This document shows positions 25,705-34,166 of a stretch of DNA of 64,000 nt, piece after piece. The notes beneath the pieces were generated by a model. It searched no databases, was not told the origin of the DNA, and worked only from the letters and a program-made list of their open reading frames with translations. The number at the start of each line of letters is the position of its first letter. Positions within the stretch are counted from its first letter, which is position 1. Origin of the DNA: Amycolatopsis camponoti. Its GTDB lineage: Bacteria > Actinomycetota > Actinomycetes > Mycobacteriales > Pseudonocardiaceae. Position numbers and translations under genes: made by a program. The DNA lies in contig NZ_CABVGP010000002.1 in assembly GCF_902497555.1 (NCBI RefSeq), positions 12,501 through 76,500 on the forward strand, in the 5' to 3' direction.

Positions 25705-28700
25705 GTGGCGACTCGGCCCCCGGTGAGCCTGCCGAAGCTGTCCCGGCGGAGCCGGATCCTCCTCATCATCGCCGCGGTGATCGTGCTGGTGCTCCTGCTC
25801 GGGGCCCGCTTGCTCGACACGTACGTCGACTGGCTGTGGTTCGGAGAGGTCGGCGCGCGGTCGGTGTTCACCACCCAGGTGGTCACCCGCGTCATCCTTT
25901 TCTTCGCCGTCGGGGTGCTCGTCGGCGGGGCGCTCGCGATCAGCCTGATGATCGCCTACCGCACCCGCCCGGTGTTCGTGCCGATCTCCGGCGCCGACGA
26001 TCCGCTGGCCCGCTACCGGTCCGCGATCGTCGCGCGCATCCGCCTCTTCGGCATCGGGATCCCGGTGCTCACCGGCCTCATCGCCGGGTTGTCCGCCCAG
26101 GGCGACTGGCAGGTCGTGCAGCTGTTCCTCAACGGCACCTCGTTCGGCCAGACCGATCCCGAGTTCGGCAACGACGTCGGCTTCTACGCCTTCGACCTGC
26201 CGTTCTACAACTGGCTGCTCGGCTGGCTGTTCATCGCCGTCGTCATCTCCTTCTTCGGCGCGCTCATCTCGCACTACGTCTTCGGCGGCATCCGGCTGGC
26301 CGGCAAGGGCGGCCAGCTCGCCGGCCCGACCCGCGCGCAGCTCGCGATCACCGTCGGCCTCTTCGTGCTGCTGAAGGCGGCCGAGTACTTCTTCGACCGG
26401 TACAACCTGCTGCTGTCCGATCGCGGCGCGCCGCTGTTCATCGGCGCCACCTACACCGACCTGAACGCGGTCCTGCCGGCCAAGCTGATCCTGCTGTGCA
26501 TCTCGGTGATCTGCGCGATCGCGTTCTTCGCGGGTGCCTTCCTGCGCAACCTGCAGCTGCCGGCGATCGCCCTCGTGCTGCTGATCCTGTCGAGCATCCT
26601 GGTCGGCGTCGCGTGGCCCGCGATCCTCGACCAGTTCTCGGTGAAGCCCAACGCGAACGAGAAGGAAGCGACGTCCATCCAGCGCAACATGGACGCCACC
26701 CGCCGCGCCTTCGGCCTCACCGACGTCCAGTACCAGCCCTACACGGGCAGCTCGTCGGCCACGCCGGACCAGCTCAAGGCCGACACCGGGACGATGTCGA
26801 ACATCCGGCTGCTCGACCCGAACATCCTCTCCGACACCTTCACCCAGCGCGTCGGCCGCGAGAACTTCTACGGCTTCCCGGCCAAGCTCGACATCGACCG
26901 CTACACCGTCGGCGGCACCACGCAGGACTACATCGTCGCCGCCAAGGAGATCAAGACCGAGGGCCTGACCGGCAACCAGACCAGCTGGATCAACAAGCAC
27001 CTCGTCTACACCCACGGCAACGGCTTCGTCGCCGCGCCCGCCAACACGATCGACCGTGCGGTCAAGGACGCCAACTCCGACGGCGGCTACCCGATCGCCA
27101 CCACCAGCGACACCCAGAACCCGTCCGGCGCCGGCTCGTCCGGCACTGGACAGCCCGGCATCGAGGTCAAGGAACCCCGGATCTACTACGGGGAGCTGTC
27201 CGCCGCGGACTCCGACTACGCGATCGTCGGCGGCACCACCGGCAACGCGCCCGGCGAGTACGACACCGCCACCGACCGCTACACCTACAAGGGCACCGGC
27301 GGCGTCTCGGTCGACAACTGGTTCAACCGCCTGGCCTTCGCGGCCGAGTACGGCGAACGCAACATCCTGTTCTCCGACGCCATCGGCGACAACTCGAAGA
27401 TCATGTACAACCGCGACCCGCGTGAGCGCGTCAGCAAGGTCGCGCCGTGGCTGACCCTCGACGGCGACCCGTACCCCGCGGTCGTCGACGGCAAGATCCA
27501 GTGGATCATCGACGGCTACACCACGATCAACAACTTCCCGTACTCGCAGCAGACCCAGCTCGGCGCGGCCACCAACGACTCGCTCAACGGCGTCGCTCGC
27601 CAGGCCAACAGCTCGATCAACTACATCCGCAACTCGGTCAAGGCCACCGTCGACGCCTTCAACGGCACGGTGAACCTGTACTCGATCGACGACAAGGAAC
27701 CGGTCCTCAACGCCTGGGAGAAGGTCTTCCCCGGGCTCGTGAAGCCGAGCTCCGAGATCTCCCCGGACCTGCGGTCCCACTTCCGCTACCCCGAGGACCT
27801 CTTCAAGATCCAGCGTGAGCTGCTGTCGCGCTACCACGTCAGCAACCCGCAGGAGTTCTATTCGCAGCAGGCGTTCTGGAGCGTCCCGCAGGACCCGACG
27901 GCCGAAGGCGGCTCCAACCCGGCGGCGGCCGGCGCGGCCAACCAGCCCGGCTACTACGTCCTCGCCGACACCCCGGGCCAGAGCAAGCCGACGTTCCAGC
28001 TGACCAGCTCGCTCACCGGTCTGCAGCGGCAGTACCTCGCGTCCTGGATGTCGGTGTCCTCGGACGCGAACGACTACGGGAAGATCCGCGTCCTCCAGTT
28101 GCCCAGCGCGGCCACCGGAGCCACGCAGGTCGACGGTCCGGTCCAGGTCCAGAACCGGTTCCAGAGCGATCCACGGGTGGCGCAGGACCGGACGCTCTTC
28201 AACAACCCCAACGTCATCCCGATCTACGGCAACCTGATCACGCTGCCCGTCGCACAGGGCTTCCTCTACGTGGAGCCCGTGTACATCCGGCAGCGCAACC
28301 AGAACAGCTATCCACAGCTGGCGCGGGTGCTCGTCTCGTACGGGCCGAAGGTCGGCTACGGCGCGACGCTGCAGGAAGCCCTCGACCAGATCTTCGGCGC
28401 CGGCACGGGCGAAGCGACGACCACGCCACCCCAGGCGGGCCAGCCCACGACGACGCCGCCGACGACCACGCCGAACCAGCCGACCACGACGCCACCCAAC
28501 TCCGGTGGCGGCAACGCGGCGCTCGACAAGGCCGTGACGGACATCCAGTCCGCCCTCGCGAAGCTCCGGGCCGCTCAGCAGTCGGGCAACTTCACGGACC
28601 AGGGCGCGGCCCTGGCGGCTCTGGACGCCGCGGCGAAGGAGTACGAAGCGGCCAAGACGGCGGCGCCCGGGAGCAGCACTCCGCCGCCGAGTTCGCAGCC

Positions 28701-28710
28701 GGGAGGGTGA
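25705..28710 (+). CDS. UPF0182 family large membrane protein
   Basis: 1001 residues, the counterpart of Rv3193c. The N-terminal third holds about seven to eight membrane helices (from SRILLIIAAVIVLVLLLGARLLD to LVLLILSSILVGVAWPAIL), followed by a large extracytoplasmic domain (VKPNANEKEATSIQRNMDATRRAFGL ... EPVYIRQRN). A Thr/Pro-rich linker (about 900-940) and a helical tail with AALDAAAKEYEAAK close the protein. Function is unknown. GTG 25705 has AGGAG eight bases upstream; the in-frame ATG 25687 would start inside that region. Confidence 0.92.
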   Translation: MATRPPVSLPKLSRRSRILLIIAAVIVLVLLLGARLLDTYVDWLWFGEVGARSVFTTQVVTRVILFFAVGVLVGGALAISLMIAYRTRPVFVPISGADDPLARYRSAIVARIRLFGIGIPVLTGLIAGLSAQGDWQVVQLFLNGTSFGQTDPEFGNDVGFYAFDLPFYNWLLGWLFIAVVISFFGALISHYVFGGIRLAGKGGQLAGPTRAQLAITVGLFVLLKAAEYFFDRYNLLLSDRGAPLFIGATYTDLNAVLPAKLILLCISVICAIAFFAGAFLRNLQLPAIALVLLILSSILVGVAWPAILDQFSVKPNANEKEATSIQRNMDATRRAFGLTDVQYQPYTGSSSATPDQLKADTGTMSNIRLLDPNILSDTFTQRVGRENFYGFPAKLDIDRYTVGGTTQDYIVAAKEIKTEGLTGNQTSWINKHLVYTHGNGFVAAPANTIDRAVKDANSDGGYPIATTSDTQNPSGAGSSGTGQPGIEVKEPRIYYGELSAADSDYAIVGGTTGNAPGEYDTATDRYTYKGTGGVSVDNWFNRLAFAAEYGERNILFSDAIGDNSKIMYNRDPRERVSKVAPWLTLDGDPYPAVVDGKIQWIIDGYTTINNFPYSQQTQLGAATNDSLNGVARQANSSINYIRNSVKATVDAFNGTVNLYSIDDKEPVLNAWEKVFPGLVKPSSEISPDLRSHFRYPEDLFKIQRELLSRYHVSNPQEFYSQQAFWSVPQDPTAEGGSNPAAAGAANQPGYYVLADTPGQSKPTFQLTSSLTGLQRQYLASWMSVSSDANDYGKIRVLQLPSAATGATQVDGPVQVQNRFQSDPRVAQDRTLFNNPNVIPIYGNLITLPVAQGFLYVEPVYIRQRNQNSYPQLARVLVSYGPKVGYGATLQEALDQIFGAGTGEATTTPPQAGQPTTTPPTTTPNQPTTTPPNSGGGNAALDKAVTDIQSALAKLRAAQQSGNFTDQGAALAALDAAAKEYEAAKTAAPGSSTPPPSSQPGG

Positions 28711-28777
28711 CGTCAGTTACCTAACGGGCACCTGCTTTGCACCCCCAGGAAACAAGGGCGTAAGGTAGGTGTCACGA

Positions 28778-28851
28778 CGCGGGGTGGAGCAGCTCGGTAG
28801 CTCGCTGGGCTCATAACCCAGAGGTCGCAGGTTCAAATCCTGTCCCCGCTA
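28778..28851 (+). tRNA. tRNA-fMet (CAT), copy 1
   Basis: A 74-base cloverleaf: acceptor CGCGGGG/CCCCGCT with the C1-U72 mismatch, anticodon stem CTGGG-CTCATAA-CCCAG carrying three G-C pairs, and T-arm GCAGG-TTCAAAT-CCTGT. The C1 mismatch and GGG/CCC anticodon stem mark it as initiator. CCA is not encoded. Identical to the copy at 31154. Confidence 0.97.
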
Positions 28852-28859
28852 CGGATGCA

Positions 28860-28898
28860 GGAGGCGCGGTCGGCGTAAAGCGCCGACCGCGCCTCCTT
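28860..28898 (+). terminator. Terminator of tRNA-fMet copy 1
   Basis: GGAGGCGCGGTCGGCG (28860-28875) and CGCCGACCGCGCCTCC (28881-28896) form a 16-bp perfect stem with a five-base loop, followed by TT and a pyrimidine-rich stretch. Confidence 0.88.
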
Positions 28899-28910
28899 CG
28901 CATTTCTCTT

Positions 28911-28966
28911 GGGGGTCGAACCCCCAGACCCCGCCAGGGCGGGCTTCGCCCCCTGGACCCCCGCGC
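28911..28966 (+). repeat. RNA-gene-linked double-hairpin repeat, copy 1
   Basis: GGGGGTCGAACCCCC (28911-28925) forms a short hairpin like a tRNA T-arm; it is followed by CCAGGGCGGG-CTTCG-CCCCCTGG. The same element follows the second tRNA-fMet (31287) and the tmRNA (41336). Confidence 0.85.
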
Positions 28967-28975
28967 ATGGTCGGG

Positions 28976-30397
28976 TCAGTTCTTCAGCCAGGCTTCTGCC
29001 GATCCGTCTGTTGTTGCCACGTAACCGTCCGGGCGGACCAAGACGCTCGTCAGGTCGGGCCAGGGGAGTTCCGGTACTTCCGCTACGACTACCTCCGGGT
29101 GGGGCGCCTCCGCCGGGGTTTTCGTCAGCAGGACGAACTTTCCACTGTGGAACAAGTCGCTCGCGAAGCCTTTGCCCACAGGGAAGTCCGGGAGACGGGC
29201 GCCTGTCGCCGGGTGGCCTTCCGCAGGTGCGTAGCGGATGTCCAGACCCGACACCATTCCCGACAGCTTGCGCTGGACCTCCGGGATCTCCGTCAGGTCG
29301 CGGAACAGTGCGCGCAGGGCCAGCTGGTCCGGCGTCAGGGGGATCAGCGCGTTCTGGGCGGCCACGTTCTGCAGCACCCCGTTCGCCACCGCGCGACGCT
29401 CCGCTTCGTACGTGTCGAGCAGACCCTCCGGGGCCCTGCCGCGGAGTTCGGCCGCCAGCTTCCAGCCCAGGTTCATCGCGTCCTGGACGCCCAGGTTCAG
29501 GCCCTGGCCGCCCGCCGGGAAGTGGACGTGTGCCGCGTCGCCCGCCAAGAGCACCCGGCCCACCCGGTACTTCGCCGCCAGCCGGCTGTCGTCCGAGAAC
29601 CGCGATGTCCAGCGGATCTCCTCGATCTCCGCTTCCGCGCCGAAGCGTTCGCGAACCGCCGCGCGCACGTCCTCCTCCGGCACCTCGGCGCGGAGGTCGT
29701 CCGGACGGTGCAGCCGGTCGCCGTAGCTCAGGCGGTACAGGTTGGGCTCGCCCAGCGGGATCAGGCCGACGAACTTGCCCGGGCTGAGCGACGTCACCAT
29801 GTTCCCCATCGACCGCCACCGCGTCGGCGCGCCCGGCGGGGTCGTCCGGAACAGGACGTCCGCCGAGACGCCGTGACCCCGGCCTTCGATTCCTTCGAAC
29901 GGCAGGTTCAAGGCTTTGCGCACCGCGCTGCGGCCACCGTCGCAGCCCACCAGGTACGCCGCGCGGACCCGGAGGTCGCCCGCCGTGACCGTCACGCCGG
30001 CGTCGTCCTGCTCGAAGCCGGTCAGCTCGTGGCCGCGCAGCACCTTCACGCCTTGCTCGGCCAGCCGCTCCTCCAGCGTCGCCTCGACCTGCGCCTGCGG
30101 GATGCCCACCTGGTACGGGTGCCGCGTGTCCCAGCCGGCGTAGCTCACCGGGATCACCGCGAAGTGTCCGTCCGCGACAGTCGCGAACGACCGCTGCTCG
30201 GCCCGGCCGAGCAGGCCGCGCAGGTCCAGGACCTCCGCCGTCCGCGGCTGCAGGTTCAACGCCTTCGACAACCCGGTCCGGACGGGCAGGCGCTCCAGGA
30301 CCACGACGTCCACTCCGGCCAGCGCCAGCTCGTTCGCCAGCATCAGCCCGGTCGGTCCCGCCCCGGCGACGACCACCTCGGCGTTCAGCTCGTTCAT
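28976..30397 (-). CDS. FAD-dependent aromatic monooxygenase (class A)
   Basis: 473 residues of the PHBH-fold family. FAD dinucleotide motif VVVAGAGPTGLMLANELALAG at the N-terminus, the DG motif YLVGCDGGRSAVRKAL, and the GD motif RVLLAGDAAHVHFPAGGQGLNLGVQDAMNLGWKL are complete. A C-terminal thioredoxin-like tail (FVLLTKTPAEAP...LVRPDGYVATT) is typical of polyketide and rifampicin-type hydroxylases. It would hydroxylate an aromatic or polyketide-like compound using NAD(P)H and O2. The divergent TetR gene and two palindromic operators in between indicate substrate-inducible control, as for drug-detoxifying enzymes. Substrate unknown. Confidence 0.92.
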   Translation of the reverse strand: MNELNAEVVVAGAGPTGLMLANELALAGVDVVVLERLPVRTGLSKALNLQPRTAEVLDLRGLLGRAEQRSFATVADGHFAVIPVSYAGWDTRHPYQVGIPQAQVEATLEERLAEQGVKVLRGHELTGFEQDDAGVTVTAGDLRVRAAYLVGCDGGRSAVRKALNLPFEGIEGRGHGVSADVLFRTTPPGAPTRWRSMGNMVTSLSPGKFVGLIPLGEPNLYRLSYGDRLHRPDDLRAEVPEEDVRAAVRERFGAEAEIEEIRWTSRFSDDSRLAAKYRVGRVLLAGDAAHVHFPAGGQGLNLGVQDAMNLGWKLAAELRGRAPEGLLDTYEAERRAVANGVLQNVAAQNALIPLTPDQLALRALFRDLTEIPEVQRKLSGMVSGLDIRYAPAEGHPATGARLPDFPVGKGFASDLFHSGKFVLLTKTPAEAPHPEVVVAEVPELPWPDLTSVLVRPDGYVATTDGSAEAWLKN

Positions 30398-30407
30398 CCC
30401 CAGCTCC

Positions 30408-30456
30408 TTAACAACGTTAAATTGACCTGATCCGAGGATGCCCTTAACATCGTTAA
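30408..30456. promoter_or_regulatory. Two palindromic TetR operators
   Basis: TTAAC-AAC-GTTAA (30408-30420) and TTAAC-ATC-GTTAA (30444-30456), both followed by ATTG, 36 bases apart centre to centre. They lie between the divergent monooxygenase and TetR genes. Confidence 0.88.
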
Positions 30457-30491
30457 ATTGTCAAGCGAGCACCACGAGGAGAACCGGAAAC

Positions 30492-31076
30492 ATGGCCCTG
30501 ACCAGGCAGGACATCGCACGTTCCGGGCTCAGGCTGCTCAACGAGGTCGGCCTCAACGGGCTCACGCTGCGCCTGATCGCCGCCGACCTGGGGGTCAAGG
30601 CGCCGGCGCTGTACTGGCACATGAAGAACAAACAGGAGCTGCTCGACGAAATGGCGACGCAGATGTACGCCGATTCGGCCGAGGACCGCCGGCCGCCGGA
30701 CTCGCTGGGGGAGTGGGAAGCGGTCGCGCACGGCGCGCGGACGCTGCGGCGGATGATGCTGTCCTACCGCGACGGCGGGAAGGTCTTCGCCGGCACCTAC
30801 CTCGGGGACACCGGCCTGGTCGGGCGCAGCCCGCTGTGGCGGAGCATCGAGGCCGGGCTGGACGAGCGCCGGGCGGGCCAGGCGCTGTTCACCGTCTACA
30901 GCTACGTCGTCGGCTTCACCATCGAAGAGCAGGCCGTCTACCCGAAGCCGGGCGAGCTGGACGAGCGCTACCGCAGCGAGGCGGCGGGCGACCTCCTCGC
31001 CGACGTCGGCGAGCGGTTCGAGGACGGGCTGTCGATGGTCCTCAGTGGAGCCCGTCAGTGGCTCGAAGCGAAGTAA
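30492..31076 (+). CDS. TetR-family repressor (tetracycline-repressor subclass)
   Basis: 194 residues. The N-terminal HTH is TetR type (QDIARSGLRLLNEVGLNGLTLRLIAADLGVKAPALYWHMKNKQELLDEMA) and the C-terminal ligand domain follows the TetR_C pattern (LRRMMLSYRDGGKVFAGTYLGDT...). It is predicted to repress the divergent monooxygenase and itself by binding the two TTAAC-n3-GTTAA sites, and to release on binding a small molecule. ATG 30492 follows AGGAG at a slightly long spacing and opens the HTH. Confidence 0.93.
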   Translation: MALTRQDIARSGLRLLNEVGLNGLTLRLIAADLGVKAPALYWHMKNKQELLDEMATQMYADSAEDRRPPDSLGEWEAVAHGARTLRRMMLSYRDGGKVFAGTYLGDTGLVGRSPLWRSIEAGLDERRAGQALFTVYSYVVGFTIEEQAVYPKPGELDERYRSEAAGDLLADVGERFEDGLSMVLSGARQWLEAK

Positions 31077-31153
31077 CGCCTGGTCAGCCGCTTTGTGCAC
31101 CCCGGTGCAAACCCGGTAGCCACCCCGTGTAATCTATTCAAGTACCACAACGG

Positions 31154-31227
31154 CGCGGGGTGGAGCAGCTCGGTAGCTCGCTGGGCTCATAACCCAGAGG
31201 TCGCAGGTTCAAATCCTGTCCCCGCTA
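31154..31227 (+). tRNA. tRNA-fMet (CAT), copy 2
   Basis: Base-for-base identical to copy 1 (74 bases), with the initiator features C1-U72 and a GGG/CCC anticodon stem. No encoded CCA. Confidence 0.97.
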
Positions 31228-31234
31228 CAGAGGC

Positions 31235-31275
31235 AGAGGCCTGTGTTCGCAGAATACGCGAACACAGGCCTCTTT
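31235..31275 (+). terminator. Terminator of tRNA-fMet copy 2
   Basis: AGAGGCCTGTGTTCGC (31235-31250) pairs with GCGAACACAGGCCTCT (31258-31273), followed by TT. The stem sequence is unrelated to that of copy 1. Confidence 0.9.
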
Positions 31276-31286
31276 CGCATTGAAAT

Positions 31287-31341
31287 GGGGGTCGAACCCC
31301 CAAACCCCCGCCAAAGGGGCTCCGCCCCCTTGGATCCCCCG
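31287..31341 (+). repeat. RNA-gene-linked double-hairpin repeat, copy 2
   Basis: GGGGGTCGAACCCCC (31287-31301), then CCAAAGGGG-CTCCG-CCCCCTTGG and GGATCCCCC. Same layout as the elements at 28911 and 41336, with compensating changes in the second hairpin (CCAAAGGGG with CCCCTTGG). Confidence 0.85.
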
Positions 31342-31642
31342 TCGTGGTCGCTTTTCGCTACGAATCTCGCGATTTGGGCTTGCTTCCGGGTGGTTGCGGT
31401 GCGTGTCCGGAGTCGGCCAAGCCGGGGAAAGCCACTTGCCGAACTCACCTGCCTGGCCGTGTCGGGGTGGCTCGCGTGCGGCTGGTTGGACCAAAGTGGC
31501 GTCCCGGGTGGTTGCACAGCGTGTCCGGGGTCCACAGTGGACCTGGTCGCATTGGGCCGAACGAGGGGATCTGACTAGCCACAATGGACAGATCTGCTGA
31601 CCACTGTGGACACAGCGGCCGATAAGTGGGAATCTAGGGGAC
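31342..31642. other. Non-coding region upstream of padR
   Basis: No gene is visible. The right half holds three copies of CCACnnTGGAC(A/C), described separately, and a weak promoter may overlap them. The left half is ordinary GC-rich sequence. Confidence 0.6.
31532..31612. promoter_or_regulatory. Triple operator-like palindromes upstream of padR
   Basis: CCACAGTGGACC (31532-31543, inside the palindrome GGTCCAC-A-GTGGACC), CCACAATGGACA (31579-31590) and CCACTGTGGACA (31601-31612). The last two are 22 bases apart. The cluster ends 31 bases before the padR start, suggesting autoregulation. Confidence 0.6.
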
Positions 31643-32143
31643 GTGTCCGAATTGAATGCAACAGCCGCCGCCCTGCTCGGTCTGCTCCACGACGGTCCCG
31701 CCACCGGCGGGCAGCTCGTCGCGGGAGCGGGTGAGCGATTCGGCGCCTTCTTCAGCGTCACCCGCAGCCAGGTGTACCGGGAGCTCCCGGCGCTGTCCAA
31801 GGAAGGTCTCGTCCGGCTCGGCAAGCAGGGCCCGCGCTCCAGCCAGCAGTACCTGATCACCGCCGCCGGCAAGAAGGCCTTCAAGGCCTGGCTGACGTCC
31901 GAGGCCGGTCCCGACCACCTGCGCAGCCCGCTCATCCTGCGGCTCGTGCACGCGGCGTCGCTGACCGCGAAGCAGCGCCAGGTGCTGCTCGACTCGGCCC
32001 GGACGAGCTACAGCCAGCAGTTGGACGACGCGAAGGCGGCCACCAAGGCCGCCGACGGGCCGTACGAGAAGGCCGTCGCCGAGTTCGCCCAAGCTCAGGC
32101 CAAGGCCGCGCTGAAGCTGCTCGACGCCATCCCCGCGGCCTGA
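31643..32143 (+). CDS. PadR-family transcriptional regulator
   Basis: 166 residues. The N-terminal winged helix (NATAAALLGLLHDGPATGGQLVAGAGERFGAFFSVTRSQVYRELPALSKEGLVRLGKQGPRSSQQYLITAAGKKAFKAWL) matches the PadR pattern, and the C-terminal helices (AKQRQVLLDSARTSYSQQLDDAKAA) mediate dimerisation. Ligand and targets unknown. GTG 31643 follows AGGGG. The CCACnnTGGAC cluster upstream is the best candidate operator. Separated from prfB by a terminator. Confidence 0.9.
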   Translation: MSELNATAAALLGLLHDGPATGGQLVAGAGERFGAFFSVTRSQVYRELPALSKEGLVRLGKQGPRSSQQYLITAAGKKAFKAWLTSEAGPDHLRSPLILRLVHAASLTAKQRQVLLDSARTSYSQQLDDAKAATKAADGPYEKAVAEFAQAQAKAALKLLDAIPAA

Positions 32144-32153
32144 GGTTCACGCG

Positions 32154-32188
32154 CCCACGACCGGTCCTCGCAACCGGTCGTGGGTTTT
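32154..32188 (+). terminator. Terminator between padR and prfB
   Basis: CCCACGACCGG (32154-32164) pairs with CCGGTCGTGGG (32174-32184), followed by TTTT. It separates the padR and prfB transcripts, although its end is only 19 bases before the prfB start. Confidence 0.85.
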
Positions 32189-32206
32189 GCCGTAACCTCG
32201 ACAAAC

Positions 32207-33310
32207 GTGAGTGATGAGTTCGACGCGGCACTGAAGGACCTGACCGGCAAGCTGACGCAGATCGAGTCGGTGATGGACCTGGACACGCTGCGTGCCCAGG
32301 TGGCCGACCTGGAGGAGCAGGCCTCGAGCCCGACGCTCTGGGACGACCCGGAGGCGGCGCAGAAGGTCACCAGCCAGCTGTCCCACCGGCAGGGCGAGCT
32401 GCGCCGGGTCAGCGACCTGCGCCAGCGGGTCGACGACCTCGGCGTGCTGTACGAGCTCTCCGAGGCCGAGGGTGACGCCGCCAGCATGGGCGAGGCCGAG
32501 AGCGAGCTGGCCGACCTGGGCAAGGCCATCGACGGCCTCGAGGTCCGCACGCTGCTTTCGGGCGAGTACGACGACCGCAACGCCGTCGTCACCATCCGCT
32601 CCGAGGCCGGCGGCGTCGACGCGGCCGACTTCGCCGAGATGCTGCTCCGCATGTACCTGCGCTGGGCGGAGCGCCACGGCTACCCGACCGACGTCTACGA
32701 CATCTCCTACGCCGAAGAGGCGGGCATCAAGTCGGCGACGTTCAAGGTGACCGCCCCCTACGTCTACGGCACCCTCTCGGTCGAGCAGGGCACCCACCGG
32801 CTCGTCCGGATCTCGCCGTTCGACAACCAGAGCCGCCGCCAGACGTCGTTCGCGCACGTCGAGGTGCTGCCGGAGGTCGAAGAGGTCGACCACGTCGACA
32901 TCCCTGAGAAGGACATCCGGGTCGACGTCTACCGCTCGTCCGGCCCCGGTGGACAGAGCGTGAACACGACCGACTCCGCCGTGCGCATCACGCACATCCC
33001 GACCAACATCGTCGTCTCGTGCCAGAACGAGAAGTCGCAGCTGCAGAACAAGGCGGCCGCGATGAAGGTGCTCCAGTCGCGGCTGCTCCAGCGCAAGAAG
33101 GAAGAAGAGCGCAAGGAGATGGACGCGCTCAAGGACGGCGGCTCCAGCTGGGGCAACCAGATGCGCTCCTACGTGCTGCACCCGTACCAGATGGTCAAGG
33201 ACCTGCGGACCGAGTTCGAGGTCGGCAACCCGAGCGCGGTGCTCGACGGCGACATCGACGGCTTCCTCGACGCCGGCATCCGCTGGCGGAAGCAGACGGC
33301 GACCGTCTGA
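32207..33310 (+). CDS. prfB: Peptide chain release factor 2
   Basis: 367 residues. RF2 recognises UGA/UAA stop codons: the SPF tripeptide anticodon is at 203-205 ([20 protein letters not shown]) and the catalytic GGQ at 248-250 ([16 protein letters not shown]). The reading frame is continuous, so the autoregulatory +1 frameshift of E. coli prfB is absent. GTG 32207 gives a normal N-terminus. It begins the conserved actinobacterial order prfB, ftsE, ftsX, smpB, ssrA. Confidence 0.97.
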   Translation: MSDEFDAALKDLTGKLTQIESVMDLDTLRAQVADLEEQASSPTLWDDPEAAQKVTSQLSHRQGELRRVSDLRQRVDDLGVLYELSEAEGDAASMGEAESELADLGKAIDGLEVRTLLSGEYDDRNAVVTIRSEAGGVDAADFAEMLLRMYLRWAERHGYPTDVYDISYAEEAGIKSATFKVTAPYVYGTLSVEQGTHRLVRISPFDNQSRRQTSFAHVEVLPEVEEVDHVDIPEKDIRVDVYRSSGPGGQSVNTTDSAVRITHIPTNIVVSCQNEKSQLQNKAAAMKVLQSRLLQRKKEEERKEMDALKDGGSSWGNQMRSYVLHPYQMVKDLRTEFEVGNPSAVLDGDIDGFLDAGIRWRKQTATV

Positions 33311-33320
33311 TCGGCGCAGG

Positions 33321-33357
33321 GGGTGTTTGCGCGACCGCTCACCGTGCGCAAACACCC
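33321..33357 (+). terminator. Stem-loop after prfB
   Basis: GGGTGTTTGCGC (33321-33332) pairs with GCGCAAACACCC (33346-33357), a 12-bp perfect stem with no T-run. It is probably a tract-less terminator separating prfB from ftsE. Confidence 0.7.
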
Positions 33358-33422
33358 GCTGCTCCACCCGGGTGGACCGGGCAACCGGGGCTTCACGAGA
33401 CCGGTGGGTAGTATGCCGAATC

Positions 33423-34112
33423 GTGATCCGGCTCGAAGAGGTTTCCAAGGTCTACAAGACCTCGACGCGGCCCGCGCTCGAGCGGGTGTCCGTCGACATC
33501 GAAAAGGGTGAGTTCGTCTTCCTCATCGGTCCCTCGGGATCGGGGAAGTCGACCTTCCTCAGGCTGCTGCTGCGCGAAGAGACGCCGAGCAAGGGCCGCG
33601 TGATGGTGTCCAACTTCGACGTCGCCAAGCTGGCCCGCCGCCGGGTCCCCCGCCTGCGGCAGACCATCGGCTGCGTCTTCCAGGACTTCCGCCTGCTGGC
33701 CAACAAGACGGTCGCCGAGAACGTCGCGTTCGCCCTCGAGGTCATCGGCAAGCCCGGCCCGACCATCAAGAAGGTCGTGCCCGAGGTGCTGGAGCTCGTC
33801 GGCCTCGACGGCAAGGCCGACCGGCTGCCCAACGAGCTCTCCGGTGGTGAGCAGCAGCGCGTGGCGATCGCGCGCGCGTTCGTCAACCGGCCGCTGGTGC
33901 TGCTCGCCGACGAACCGACCGGGAACCTGGACCCCGACACCAGCCAGGACATCATGCTGCTGCTGGAGCGGATCAACCGCACCGGCACGACCGTCCTGAT
34001 GGCGACCCACGACCACGGCATCGTGGACTCCATGCGGCGCCGCGTCGTCGAGCTGCAGCTCGGCCGGGTGATCCGTGACGACGCCCGCGGCGTCTACGGC
34101 ATCGGTCGCTGA
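33423..34112 (+). CDS. ftsE: Cell division ATP-binding protein FtsE
   Basis: 229 residues, ABC ATPase. Walker [11 protein letters not shown]-loop CVFQDFRLL, signature [14 protein letters not shown], Walker [13 protein letters not shown] and the switch ATHDHGIVD are complete. FtsE couples ATP hydrolysis through FtsX to activation of periplasmic peptidoglycan hydrolases at division or elongation. GTG 33423 ([11 protein letters not shown]) is the standard family start. ftsX follows 54 bases later. Confidence 0.97.
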   Translation: MIRLEEVSKVYKTSTRPALERVSVDIEKGEFVFLIGPSGSGKSTFLRLLLREETPSKGRVMVSNFDVAKLARRRVPRLRQTIGCVFQDFRLLANKTVAENVAFALEVIGKPGPTIKKVVPEVLELVGLDGKADRLPNELSGGEQQRVAIARAFVNRPLVLLADEPTGNLDPDTSQDIMLLLERINRTGTTVLMATHDHGIVDSMRRRVVELQLGRVIRDDARGVYGIGR

Positions 34113-34166
34113 CTCCGGCATTCCCCGCCCCGCCAACGCCCCCGACATCAAGGACCAGACCCCGAC

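Noticed and set aside
32207..32300. Possible programmed frameshift in prfB
   Set aside because: The reading frame is uninterrupted from start to SPF and GGQ motifs; no in-frame TGA is present.
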